Positions 1 to 10,600 of a stretch of 32,534 nt of DNA are shown here, piece after piece. The position numbers and the translations under genes are program-made. Position 1 is the stretch's first letter; every line of letters starts with the position of its first letter. This DNA is from Perkinsus olseni (Eukaryota > Perkinsozoa > Perkinsida). The notes under the pieces are model-generated. The model did not search any database, was not told the origin of the DNA, and worked only from the letters and a program-made list of their open reading frames with translations. The DNA is taken from assembly GCA_013115125.1 (NCBI GenBank), contig JABANN010000401.1, positions 1-32,534 on the forward strand. The letters are read 5' to 3'.

Positions 1-78
1 GTTGAAAATGACATTGCAAGTGGTGCAAAAACAGGTGCTTAAAAGAACTCCGGTGAGGAAAAACGATTTACTCAACAG

Positions 79-1137
79 ATGCATCCTGAAGAGCATCAGG
101 AGCTGATTACCCGCTTCTTCACCTACTTCTATGCCTCGATTAATCTCGGTTCGATTATTGGTGGCGTTGTTACACCAATACTTCTGCAAGAAGTCAGCTA
201 CACGGCTAGCTTCCTTTTCCCTCTGGCCTTCTTCGTCATCGCCACCATAGTCTTGGTTATAGGAGACTTCATGAACCGTTATGTAAAAGCAAAGCCGCAG
301 GGATCAGCTGTACTGAAGGTCGGTGAGGTGGCCCTCTTTTCTGTTGTCAAATGCTCCCTCGAGAAGAACAAGAAGAGCAAAGGCGGAAAGTTCGAGGACG
401 AGTTCATCGAGGATGCGAGGGTTTTCTTCAGACTCATCCCCCTCTTTGTTTTGACTATACCGTTCAATATGGCTTACAACAATATGACGACCACTTTCCT
501 CACGCAGGGCTTCAAGATGGACCGCAATACTTTCGGTTGGAACATGCCCGCTGCCCTCATGCAGAACGTCGACCCTATTGCGGTCGTTCTGGTTTCCTTA
601 TTCGTGGATAGGGCCCTCTTCCCTATCTTAAGAAGGCGAGGACTTATGCCACCGGTTCTGGTTCGTTATTGCATTGGGTCCTCGCTTGGTGCTTTGGCAC
701 TAGTCGCCGCTGTGATTGTGGAATTCGCCGTCAATAGCCGACCGCTATACACAGTATCTATTTGGTGGCAAATCCCTCAGTTTGCATTGATTGCTGCTGG
801 GGAGATCTTCCTGGTGTCGACCAGCTATGAGGTGGCCTTCACACATGCCCCACCAGAACTGAAGGCCGTGGCTTCCGCCGTGAACCTCTGCTTCATGGCG
901 GTCGCCAACGCTCTTTCAGCTGTCATGTTCCAGCTGGCATCTCCATGGTTGCCTAACTTCGATCCTGGCAGCGCAAGAGCTGAGCCCTCCCACTACGACT
1001 ACTATTACTATGTACTCATAGGGCTATGTCTTGTTGGCGCCATTGGGTCTCTGGCATTCGTGCCGTATTACAGAAAGGTACATGCTGAGGCAATGGCCCG
1101 GCAGAAGACGGAGGTCAGCGAGACTGATGCCCCTTGA
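79..1137 (+). CDS. POT/PTR2-family proton-coupled transporter, 3' exon only
   Basis: This is the C-terminal two thirds of a major-facilitator transporter of the POT (PTR2/SLC15) family, which moves di- or tripeptides (nitrate or other solutes in some lineages) with protons across a membrane. The exon opens with a stretch like the family segment that precedes FF-WFY-SINLGS: here FFTYFYASINLGSIIGG at about residues 13-29. Hydrophobic segments follow, with a charged cytoplasmic linker at about 93-110 (rich in K and E). Then come MAYNNMTTTFLTQG, the late-helix motif WQIPQFALIAAGEIFLVSTS and a short polar tail. The first ATG follows CAACAG and sits mid-protein by homology, so I take position 79 as a splice acceptor; earlier exons are outside the window. 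The stop is TGA at 1135-1137. Family is clear; substrate is not. Confidence 0.9.
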   Translation: MHPEEHQELITRFFTYFYASINLGSIIGGVVTPILLQEVSYTASFLFPLAFFVIATIVLVIGDFMNRYVKAKPQGSAVLKVGEVALFSVVKCSLEKNKKSKGGKFEDEFIEDARVFFRLIPLFVLTIPFNMAYNNMTTTFLTQGFKMDRNTFGWNMPAALMQNVDPIAVVLVSLFVDRALFPILRRRGLMPPVLVRYCIGSSLGALALVAAVIVEFAVNSRPLYTVSIWWQIPQFALIAAGEIFLVSTSYEVAFTHAPPELKAVASAVNLCFMAVANALSAVMFQLASPWLPNFDPGSARAEPSHYDYYYYVLIGLCLVGAIGSLAFVPYYRKVHAEAMARQKTEVSETDAP

Positions 1138-1379
1138 GGATCTCTGTATTATTCTTCATTTTCCCGTTGACAAGTTTTTAGTTCATTCGAACATTTCGCC
1201 TGTCGTTGATGTCATTCATCACCTCAGACAGTCACAGTCTGTCGTAGAATCGGTAGTTTTCCTGCTCCAGAGTTAATAATTTTTCCTGGAGAATCCCGAG
1301 AGTTTCGTTGATTGTACTCCGCAACGTGTTAAGCAAGCCTGTGGCAAGTCGCGATCAATCGGTCGCGTGTAAGCGAATT

Positions 1380-1445
1380 CAAAGTCCAACGCCGACAGTA
1401 TGGCTTAGTTAGACTAGTACCGAGGAACCTCTCTATGGGGGGAGC
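1380..1445 (+). repeat. Copy of the CCAACG...CTTAGTTAGA dispersed element
   Basis: AAAGTCCAACGCCGACAG is followed by GGCTTAGTTAGACTAGTACC and ACCTCTCTATGGGGGG. This matches the outer part of the inverted arms at 23.5 and 24.9 kb in the same order of blocks. It is a solo copy; I found no partner end nearby. Confidence 0.7.
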
Positions 1446-1592
1446 AGCTGAGTTGTTCTTTCGCCTGACTGATGTCGAGTTTTACTTGGGAAAGTCGCGC
1501 GGAGAACTAGGGAACCTCGCTGTGATGCGAAACTGCGCCGGATCTGCTTCGATGAAATATTGCCACGCTGCCGTCGAATGCACACCGTTTCG

Positions 1593-1661
1593 GTGGAGTC
1601 GGTTTCGGACTCGGGCTAGTCTACGAACAACCCTGGTTCAATTCCGAGAGCTTTTGCTCAG
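1593..1661 (+). repeat. tRNA-like element with intron-like borders (candidate)
   Basis: On the plus strand the stretch begins GTGGAGTCGG, carries a B-box-like GGTTCAATTCC at 1635-1645, and ends in TTTTGCTCAG. That is the same plan as the tRNA-like introns elsewhere in the window (GTGG start, B-box, AG end). No coding exon could be tied to it, so an intron here is unproven. Confidence 0.4.
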
Positions 1662-2042
1662 ACCCATGCGTGTTGGCGTACGGACAACGTTGAATCGGGA
1701 TAGATAGCAAGTCAGCGGCCGGACTGTGGTTCTGGTTTCAGAACCGTTCAGGTTTCCCTCCCACCATGTTGTTATCGTGATTTAAGAGTCGTGTCCGGAA
1801 AAGGATTCAGACTTTGAATTAACACAATCGTCGAGTTCACCGAAATAAGCCACTCTACCGATGGTCAGTCGATACACGCAGGTGCATTCAATCCGGTGGG
1901 AAGCGTTACGATTGGGCAGTGCCAGGCAGTGCCGCAGTGCAGAGTCCGAGTAGAAGCCCAGCTCTCGCAGGGACACCGATGCCTGTTGTCAATGGGCTGT
2001 GAACCCCTCTTCGCCCCTATACGAACGCAACTTCGAACGCTA

Positions 2043-4301
2043 TCAGTAACGAATCCTTTTACGAGAGGTGGCGGATTGACTTTCCCGCCTATGAGTCTTG
2101 ACTGTGGCGTAGAGCTTGAGGTTGAAACGTGAGAGGGCCTTGAAGACAAGAATCAGCTTTACAGAGTGATCACTTCCTACCTGCGGGACTGCACTGATGA
2201 CTTTCCCGAATTCTGAGGCACCTTCCTTGTAAATGGTCGTGAGTGGAACTGAACAACAGCGGCCCTCAAGCTCGTACGGAAGCAGACACACGCCGGGGGC
2301 ATCAAGAACAGCGCGGACTGTAGTCTTCGGTGTCACAGTTCTTTAAGTTCATGTACGCATCAATCACACTTGGCAATCACAAAAATTCGTAAACAATTCT
2401 CAGCAAGTAGCAAACGTGCAATTGTAATGGTTCAACCTAGCGAGTTGCTTCACCGTTGAAGACCGCAAGGAAGTCTATCTACGACGGCCGACTCACTGCT
2501 TCTAATCTCGCATCCAGGCCGACTACGCAGGACGCATTTGTGAGGGAGAACGACTTGATACCTGCTCACGACGGAATCGCTACTTCGGCGACGCCAAGGG
2601 CTTACACTGAGATGCACTCCTTCGGGCGCTGGACGTATGATGGCAAATACGGATAGACGAACTCGTCGAACTCCGGACGCCAAAAAGTGAAGAGCTTCTC
2701 GCCAATCTGCGACGGAGCATGGAGCAAGGGAATCAGTGGCTCTAACATGTCGACTCAGCGCTTTGTTCCTGCCTTAGACGAAGCATAGAATTGCCAAGGG
2801 CAGGACTAAGCTTGGGACACACGCAGACGCAGGACGTCCTATTGGTGTGAATTCAGAAGGCCGGTTCGATGGTACTCTCAACCAAGAGGGGTCATGCAAG
2901 TAATCATACACGGCACACGAAGTGGTGCGAAATCCTTCAACGTCGAAGCCACACCGATAAGGACACGGAAATTGATTCGGCGGAGGAGGTAGAAGAAGAC
3001 CGGTTCCTCACCATCCATTCACATTTGCTCTGCTTCTCGTCAACTCGCAGGATGCATCTCCGCAACTTTCTATTCAAACAATCAATGTCGGTCTCACCCG
3101 GCGCAACCTTCCCGCCGAGCAGACGGTACCGGCACCACGCAGGCTGCACACCACTGACCATCAGAAGCCGTTTCGACACAACAGAAACGGAGCGCTCACC
3201 TCTGTGACGCCTCGAGTGAGTCGGATATTAGCAGATAGGGCTGCTCGTCGAAGTGACAGAGAACGACGGCGTAGCCAGTACCTGAGAATCGTTCGAATGG
3301 CGGAGGTGAGTACTCCTGCGTGCTCTATTTCTATGCGCGAATCACTCGAACTACCGTCGGAAATTTCGGATGCATCGGTGGATTTACGACGAAGAGCCTC
3401 TCTCACCAACCCTTCAACCTGAGGATTTAGTGAACCCTTTCTCAAGGCCCTTAAGAATGACGATTCTCAATGTCAGACCCTTAACGAAAGTGAGGAACCT
3501 ATAACAGCGCTTCCCGAGTCCTCTAGTTTCAAGTGTGAGGATACTAACCGCAAGAAAGACGCAGACCTTCGCTGACCGCCATGCCAGCGACACTTCTCGG
3601 CGACGAGCACGTCCGCGAAATTTGATCCGCAATATGAAAAAACTAGTGAGAACCATAGTTCGCATCGCGTTCTTCACTCTGTTCGGTACAAAATGCGTAG
3701 AATACGAGAGGCGTTTTCCACTGATGGTTTGAAAGGCGAAGTCACTTCATGTTCGCGGCCAAACTCACAACGGAGTTTCCCCCACGACTTGAAAAATGCA
3801 TCTCACGTCGCGGAATTCACATTTGGCAGGTAAAAGCGCGTGAAACATGACGCGCGCCATGCTACATGCTATTTATTACCGGTGTAAAAAGCGAAGCTAC
3901 TTCTGCGAAATTAAGGGACGTTACGGACTCAAAACTCAGATCCCGGACTTACGCCGCATGCCCTCCTTCTGCCAAGCATCCAACCAACTCCTCCTCGGCG
4001 CCCCTAACGACTGACACGAACGACGAGAGTGTTTCCAACAACACAACCCTGAGCGAAAACTGAGTGGTTGTTCAACAAACAAATTCCGAGACTGAAAATC
4101 GATTCTATAACCGAATTTTAGGCGTAAAAATCACTCCCGCTATCGATTCTTCCAGAATTAGTTCAACGTACGGGGGAGAAGGGTGAAGTTGCTCGTCGAA
4201 CTCACCCGAAGATTCCCTTTCTCAGTCGAATTTGAGCGGGACGGCTGCATGTCGTAGTTGCACAAGTCGTAGACCTGCCAATCGGGGCTCGCCACAGCCA
4301 T
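2043..4301 (-). CDS. NUDT21: Cleavage factor Im 25 kDa subunit (CFIm25/CPSF5), 7 exons
   Basis: This is the Nudix-fold subunit of cleavage factor Im, which binds UGUA in pre-mRNA and guides poly(A)-site choice in the nucleus. My exon model on the minus strand is 4301-4206, 4010-3953, 3281-3200, 3153-3012, 2706-2606, 2340-2181, 2138-2043. The phases agree throughout and give 244 aa (human protein 227 aa). Recognisable blocks are QVYDLCNYDMQPSRSNSTEK near the N-terminus, the junction KEGMRR-TGYAVVL, LLGGKVAPGE (Nudix entry, residues 90-99), FWRPEFDEFVYPYLPSYVQR-PKE, ISAVPQ and ALSRFNLKLYA at the end. As in animal CFIm25, the catalytic Nudix glutamates are absent (RK and RR where RE and EE would be), so it should bind rather than hydrolyse. 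Start chosen at MAVASPDW. The 5' border of exon 6 is the least certain. Introns run from 42 to 671 nt. Confidence 0.88.
4091..4165. repeat. Small element with ATCGATTCT inverted ends, in NUDT21 intron 1
   Basis: AAAATCGATTCT ... TTTTAGGCGTAAAAATCA ... ATCGATTCT. A close relative lies at 26611-26686 between the CRT-like genes, where the inner block reads TTTTACGCGTAAAAATCA. The core is itself nearly palindromic. It looks like a short non-autonomous element. Confidence 0.6.
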
Positions 4302-4679
4302 TAGGTGAAGAAAACTAGCGGCAGTAGCACGTGGCAAATCTCGATAACGGAGGAATATACAAAAAATTGGTATCACTTTTCTCCTTGCAACGAAACACCG
4401 TGAGTAAAATTCGAACAGCAGTTTCCACGTTACTCCGAGTTTGAAGCTACTGGCCCGTGCTCTTGTTGACGAAGTACACGGCGCGGATTGGCCGTGTTGA
4501 CCTTGAGCCCTTATTTGAATATCCCAACCGAAGTCCGGATAAAGGCTTGCATGAGTCTACCGACTAGTCCTCAGCGATTCAGTATAAAATTCCGCACACT
4601 CCCTGCAACTCGCACAACACAGAAATAGAATGAAACGAAACACACATGGTCTTACAACTCTGGTGTAAAAATTCTGGGA

Positions 4680-4696
4680 CCGCGCGCCACGAAATT
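4680..4696 (+). repeat. CGCGCGCCACGAAATT motif right after the DBT stop codon
   Basis: The motif abuts the TAG of DBT (4697-4699) in the gene's 3' direction. It is followed on the minus strand by GGTCCCAG, so the 3' UTR may hold a complete mini-intron or a remnant of one. Confidence 0.7.
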
Positions 4697-7600
4697 CTAT
4701 GCCGTGTCCAGAATCATGCTCGCCGGGTTCTCAAGGTAGCTCTTGAAAGTGTTAGAGAAACGCGCAACGGTTGCACCTGAAAAAAAACTTCGCTCCGCTG
4801 TTCGCAGTTCGGACAGGAAAATTGTCCTCGCCTACACTGGAAGCGTCCTAGGTAGCGCCTCACGCCGCTAGAAACCGTTTCATCTTGAATAATGAATCGT
4901 TACTCACTGATTACCCATCATGAAGTTCACGTTTAAGGTTATTTCTAAATCTCTTTTTTTTCGTGGGATGTTCGGAACACAAAAAATTTCCAACCAAAAT
5001 TGAATGGTCGCCCTGTGAATTTTTCGCCCGCCCTGCTACATCGTCGAAGCACAACACAAGAGCAGCGCGATCACTTCTCGATCGTTTAATCGCGGTGAAT
5101 AGTGTTGGCATTCCACATCACGGGCGAAAAATTCCGAATTCGGTCTTTTTCGCTCTTTTCGCGGGCTCACTAGTGAGGTTACTGAGCAATCGCTCTCACG
5201 ATTCAGCAATTCCGTCAAAGCCACGCTTCAACCTTGGATACCACTCACCATCGATATGCCGATGGTCGGCCGACCACGACACGTTCACGATCTTCGCCGG
5301 ATACACTTCCGAACCGTCATCGGTGAACCTACCACACCATCTCACTTTTCACGCGCCACGAAATTCATAAAAGAGCAACTCACAACATAATCGATCATCA
5401 TGACGCGCGCTATTTCCACCTCTCCCGCCTCACCTAGGTAATGTCCTTATCCTTCCTGCTCCACCAATAAGAGCTTGGCCGTCAAACAGAATAGATTTCG
5501 AGTAGGTTCCTCCGATGACTCCGACGTTCGAGAAAGATACTGTTCCGCCATGTACGTCGTCCACGGTTAATCGACCGGCAGCAGCGCGCTCCTGAGACTC
5601 CGAAAAATCAAATTTTTGACTCAATTAAAATCAATGCTCGTCTTGGAAAATCCCAAAAATTCGGGAAAAAAACCTAAAATTCCCGCCCCAAGGAATAATA
5701 ATAAAAGGAAAAATTGAAAAAAATCGAAATTTGTCCGAAATATGAGGAGAAATCCGTACCAGTTTTCTACAAGAATGGTGCGCCATTCAAACGTACCGGA
5801 ATGCCTAGCGGAGCGAAGCGCATAAAAGAATTTTTCTCAAGGATACACAGCTCCAAAGATCTCCCTCTCCCACCTGAATTTCGAGAATGTCTTTCTGAAT
5901 CTGCACCAGAGATTTTTTCTCAACTCCCTTCACGTTCGGTACCACCAACCCTGAGGGACTGTCAACGGCCATGGAGATATTATGATGGCGATACACAGTA
6001 AAAAACTCGCCCGACCTGACAACTCATGACCGCGCGCCACGAAATTATTCCAACTCACGGGTCGATTTTGGAATTTAGCGTCTCGTGTTTGAGAAGGCTC
6101 AGTGACAGGGCTTTGATCATAATAGCCGTCAGCGTGATTGAAGGCAGATTGTGCGGCGGGCCCTGGACTAGCTTCTTTAGGTTAGCCTGGAAAATAATTT
6201 CGTGGCGCAGTGACAAAACCAACACTAATCTACTGAGAGCCAGACATGATTCAGAAACCACATTCCGCATGAAATCGATCACATGATCGATTCCAGAAAA
6301 TTTAATTCGAAATCCCAGTCGAATCCGCCCTAGGATCACTAGAAAATTGAACATCGATAAGCAGCCACTCTGGCCAAGTACATAAAAATCATAGAACGTA
6401 TCACCCCCACAAACATTACAGCAGGGTCGTTAAGTGAACCAATTCTGAAACCGGATTTTACGTTTGAGAACAATAAATGCCGTTTACGAAGTAGACAAGG
6501 TTAGTTGTCAGCCGTATCGGTGTCACAACGGCGTGCGGGACACGCGCGCGTTACAAGATGCTCGTGTCGGTGTAACCGTCGGCGTAGCGCGTTGCGCTGT
6601 TACGGTCGGTTTACGTATCTCGTAGTTAAGCGATTTTATTCCTCTTTCTCGGCCATTCCCGCCACTCCCGGGGCTGGATCTCGTGAGTTCTCCCATTCCG
6701 CAGCCGCGCTTTGGCCGGCTCGCTGCGCATTGGGGGGAACCCACGCGATCTGGCGTCACCCGCTCGGAGCACTTTCATCGGAGTCCCAAGATGCGGCCTG
6801 CAGTCCGGCCCAGCGTACGGGTCGCAGGTTCAGCGTTTTCGGGTCTCAGGTTTGGTGCTCTCGCGGGTGCGCTGCGCTGTTCCCATACTCCCCGGGAGGG
6901 CTTAATGCTGTAGATCGAGGCGGTTAAACTAATAGTAATATACTAGTCAATATTATATACCCACCATATAGAAAATGATATAAATATAAACCATATAATA
7001 TTATTGGACCGGGGGAGGGAATCAGTCACAGTCCGCTCACATCGGTATCCGCACATCGGTGATGCGGGTCTAACTAAGCCTAAGCCCTGTAAGTCCTTGA
7101 CGTTGGACTTGAAACTCACTCACACAGTCCGCCTACTCACACTTCGCACTACGCTCGCAATACCCTTCGAACGCCCAAGCCCGTGAGCACCCACGCAGGA
7201 CTACCTGCACCCTCAACAACTCGTCCACGCGTATTTCCTCGCCCAAGTTCATATGAGGGGCACCCAGCGACGCCGTCATCGATTTCACCATAGCCGCTGC
7301 CACGCCCCGGGTCAGAGACACTCGGTAGGACTCGGACGTATCCTGCGCCTTCGCCACAGGAGCAACCTCGTCAACCTTCGACGCCGCTGCCGCTGCCTTG
7401 AGAATATCATCCATCAAAACCCTTCCGTCGGGACCTGAAGACGCCCCAAATGATTCTACATAACTGAATCATGATAATTTCTCATTAGACCAGGTATTCA
7501 GTAGATAATTTTCCCCGATCATAGAGGCGAAAAATTCATAAATTTAGAATTTTTTTTCTATTTTCTGCTTTGGAAATTCGCTAGGTAATTTCCCTCCTGA

Positions 7601-10600
7601 GCGATTCCACAATCATCTTCCACACGTTCAGCTCAATTATGGAGATCAGGAGAGGCTGTCTATCAAACACCCCCAAAGTTTCGCTCCGCGAGAATCTCCA
7701 ACAGCAGGACAACACGCACGATTCTAGGAAATTGGATATGATAACTTAATATCGAACCGAGTGTCGGTGCCACGAAAAGTTCCGCCCAACTACCCTTCCT
7801 TTCAAAGCCTCCCTTCCCATTGGCCCACCACTATCATATAAAATCTAGTCTACGTCACGCTACATTCTTATCGTCATTATTTTATAATTTCGTTATTTCG
7901 GTTTTTTGTCTTGTGATGTCTATAATAGCACTAATTCTTGATATCGTGATAGACCTCATCACGAAGTCCCTTAATAATGCACAATCAAACACAGTGCCGT
8001 ACTCAGGGGTGGGCAAATTGGGCACTTGCCCAGGGGCCCCGAAAGGACTCCCACTCGGAAAGGGCCCGAAGTGGGACCGCCTCCGCCCGACGGGGGGGCC
8101 TGTGTGCTCGATTTGCCCAGGGCCCGAGCTTTCGAAAAAATCGAGAGTACGGCACTGATCAAACACTCCCGGCTACTACCAGTGCCAAGAACAGAGTTGA
8201 TCTCGATTCCCTTCTCCTTCGCCGCCTGTCTCACCTTCGGAATGGCCAGCGCCCGACCCTCCTCCTTCGCAGCTCTATTGAGCTCTGAGCCGGAAAGCGA
8301 ATCATAGGTCGACTAGTGCAAGATACAAGTATAAAGATACCAATCGATAGCTCCTTTAAAAAACGTTCATTTCGATCGCCACTTTTCACATCATCAGTCC
8401 TCCTTTTCCAACGAAAGATTCGGCTACCCTTGCGCTACACAAAATTAAAGATACCCCCAACTTACATCAAACCACCTTCCAGCCAATTCCTAACCCCTCG
8501 AACAGACCAACTCGAAACTACTATGAAAATTCCTGCCAGCTGGTATATACTGGAGTTTCGCCCGTAATACGCGAAGTGGCTTTTTTTCCACATACCGAAA
8601 AACGCAGAAATCGCGATGTAAAATGTGTTTTCCATATCGCGGGCAAACTCCAATGATCACGAAAAATACCCATCAGTTATCTCTGCCTTTTAACCCGTAT
8701 CCACTTTCCCGCCTCATGGACCCAAACCCTCGAGACTTATGCTCGCGACATTCCCCGCGTCCCGAGCCATTCGCCCTCTACTACCCGTCTCAACAGCTTC
8801 AGGCTGCTCGACCTTCCCAGCCGCCACAGGCTGTCCCTCCCCCCCGTCCAAACCCTCTACTTCAATATCCACCAGAACCGAACCGACCTTGGCTGTATCT
8901 CCTACTTTATACCTGCCGGCCTCCCAGATCGATAATTTCGTGGCGCAGTGACAAAAATTCTTACCCTAAGCGCCTGATTACACCATTGTACCGACTGGTG
9001 ATGTCCACGACCGCCTTGTCGCTTTCAACGGTACAAATCCGGTCCATCTCTTCTACGCGATCTCCTGCAAGAATCAAAACTCGCACCCCGACTCTGCCGA
9101 CTGAACGAAATGTCTACCTCTCTAACGGAGCGATACGCACAGTACTCTCCAGAACCTCCGAGTTCTCATTTTCCGATTGGAAAATTTTGATCTTCCCGAT
9201 TTTTTTGAAGACCCTCCCCCATTACTTCTTCCAGGACAAATCAGATTTACACGATAACACCACTGAATCAAAAGTCGAAATTTCTCGCAAAAAAATTTTC
9301 GAGAAATTCACCAATTTTACCGAAAATTTCCCGAAATTCTCCCAGGGCCATCGTTTAAGACCTTCTCCAACGTGCCACTCCATCATCGCCACTTCGCTGA
9401 TCCCCTCTCCAATATCCGCAAGATGAAACGGCACAATTTGACCGCTGGTCTGAGAGGCAGGCAACACCTCGCTGGTCTCCTCCGTCTTTGAAACGCGGCC
9501 TGAAAAATATTGGTCAATGACAGTTGAGAGAATCGAACCAAGGCCCTCCCCAGAGCTGAATTAAACCCTTAACCACTCTACCACCTGCACTTTCCTTAGC
9601 CGGAGTCTCCTCTACCCCGTGCGTTTCCTCCTCTTCTATCTCCAACAAAACGTCCCCAACTTTGGCAATGCTATTCACATCGAACAACAAACGTTTTACC
9701 GTACCGCCGTACCTGAGATACTCTGAAATTCCAAATTTCGTGGCGCGCGAGAAAAAGCACCTGCTGGTGATATCCACCGCAGCCTTGTCGCTCTCAACCG
9801 TACAAAGACGATCCATCTCCTCGATCTTATCACCTGATCATATAAACCCGTACCACACCAATCGCGACTTCCCCCGAATTTCTTCCCGCTCGACACCATC
9901 ACCCATTCCACACTGGTTCGCCAGAGACCTAAGACTAGCTGGCTTTCCACCAGCGCTCTGCGGAGCACTGATAAGACCGGCGGAAACTATAGATCGGCCT
10001 GCGCTCGCGGGCGCGTTTGGCTGGTTAAGGTTGACAAACGTTTCACTCGTGATTCGTATTAAAGCATACCATGGCAGACGCGTATAATTCCGCTTCCACT
10101 CAAAAAAACGGCGAAAAATCACAACAGGAGAGACACTACCGCAACCACTTGATAATAATACACCAATAAACATCTTGCGCAGACATACAACACTGTCAAC
10201 CCGGTTCTAAGATTCTCTCCAAGACCTCGAGCCAGAATACCCCTTTGATTCCTGTTATAACATAGAGCGTCTCCCTAATTCCATCAAGGTAAAACAAAGC
10301 GACAAAAGAAGCTCACTTTGAAGCGCACAATTATCAACCCAACGTGGCTGTGAGGACACTAGGCAGCAACGCCAAATTTCGTTTCCGCTATTCCTGATCA
10401 GTGGAGGTTCTCCCGTCGGACGTGAAGGGGCGTTCTTCGCGCGATGTAAAATGTCTTTTTCATATCGCGGGTGAAACTCCAGTGTTTCTATAGGACACTC
10501 TGCACCCGTTCTGCTAATTGCTAATTCAAGCTTGTGTTGCCAATAACTCAATTTTGTCAATTTTTTGTCAATAATTCAATTTTGTCAATAATTCAATTGC

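Larger units (their letters stand above)
1138..2042. other. Intergenic stretch between the POT gene and NUDT21
   Basis: No ORF here resembles a known protein. The stretch lies between two genes that converge (POT on plus, NUDT21 on minus), so it should hold both 3' ends. It carries a copy of the CCAACG...CTTAGTTAGA repeat near 1380-1425 and a tRNA-like sequence near 1593-1661, listed separately. Confidence 0.6.

Noticed and set aside
4158-4376. Last exon of DBT (reading ATAASFLHLMAVASPDW)
   Set aside because: The DBT end is at 4697-4776 ([18 protein letters not shown]); this stretch is the 5' UTR and first exon of NUDT21.
6505-6927. Plus-strand ORF of 140 codons
   Set aside because: It lies in the GC-rich part of DBT intron 9, where stop codons are rare by composition; no protein features.
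8623-9426. Long plus-strand ORF (267 codons)
   Set aside because: It runs antisense across DBT exons and introns 5-7, is Pro/Ser/Thr-rich and matches nothing; the minus-strand lipoyl-domain exons explain the sequence.
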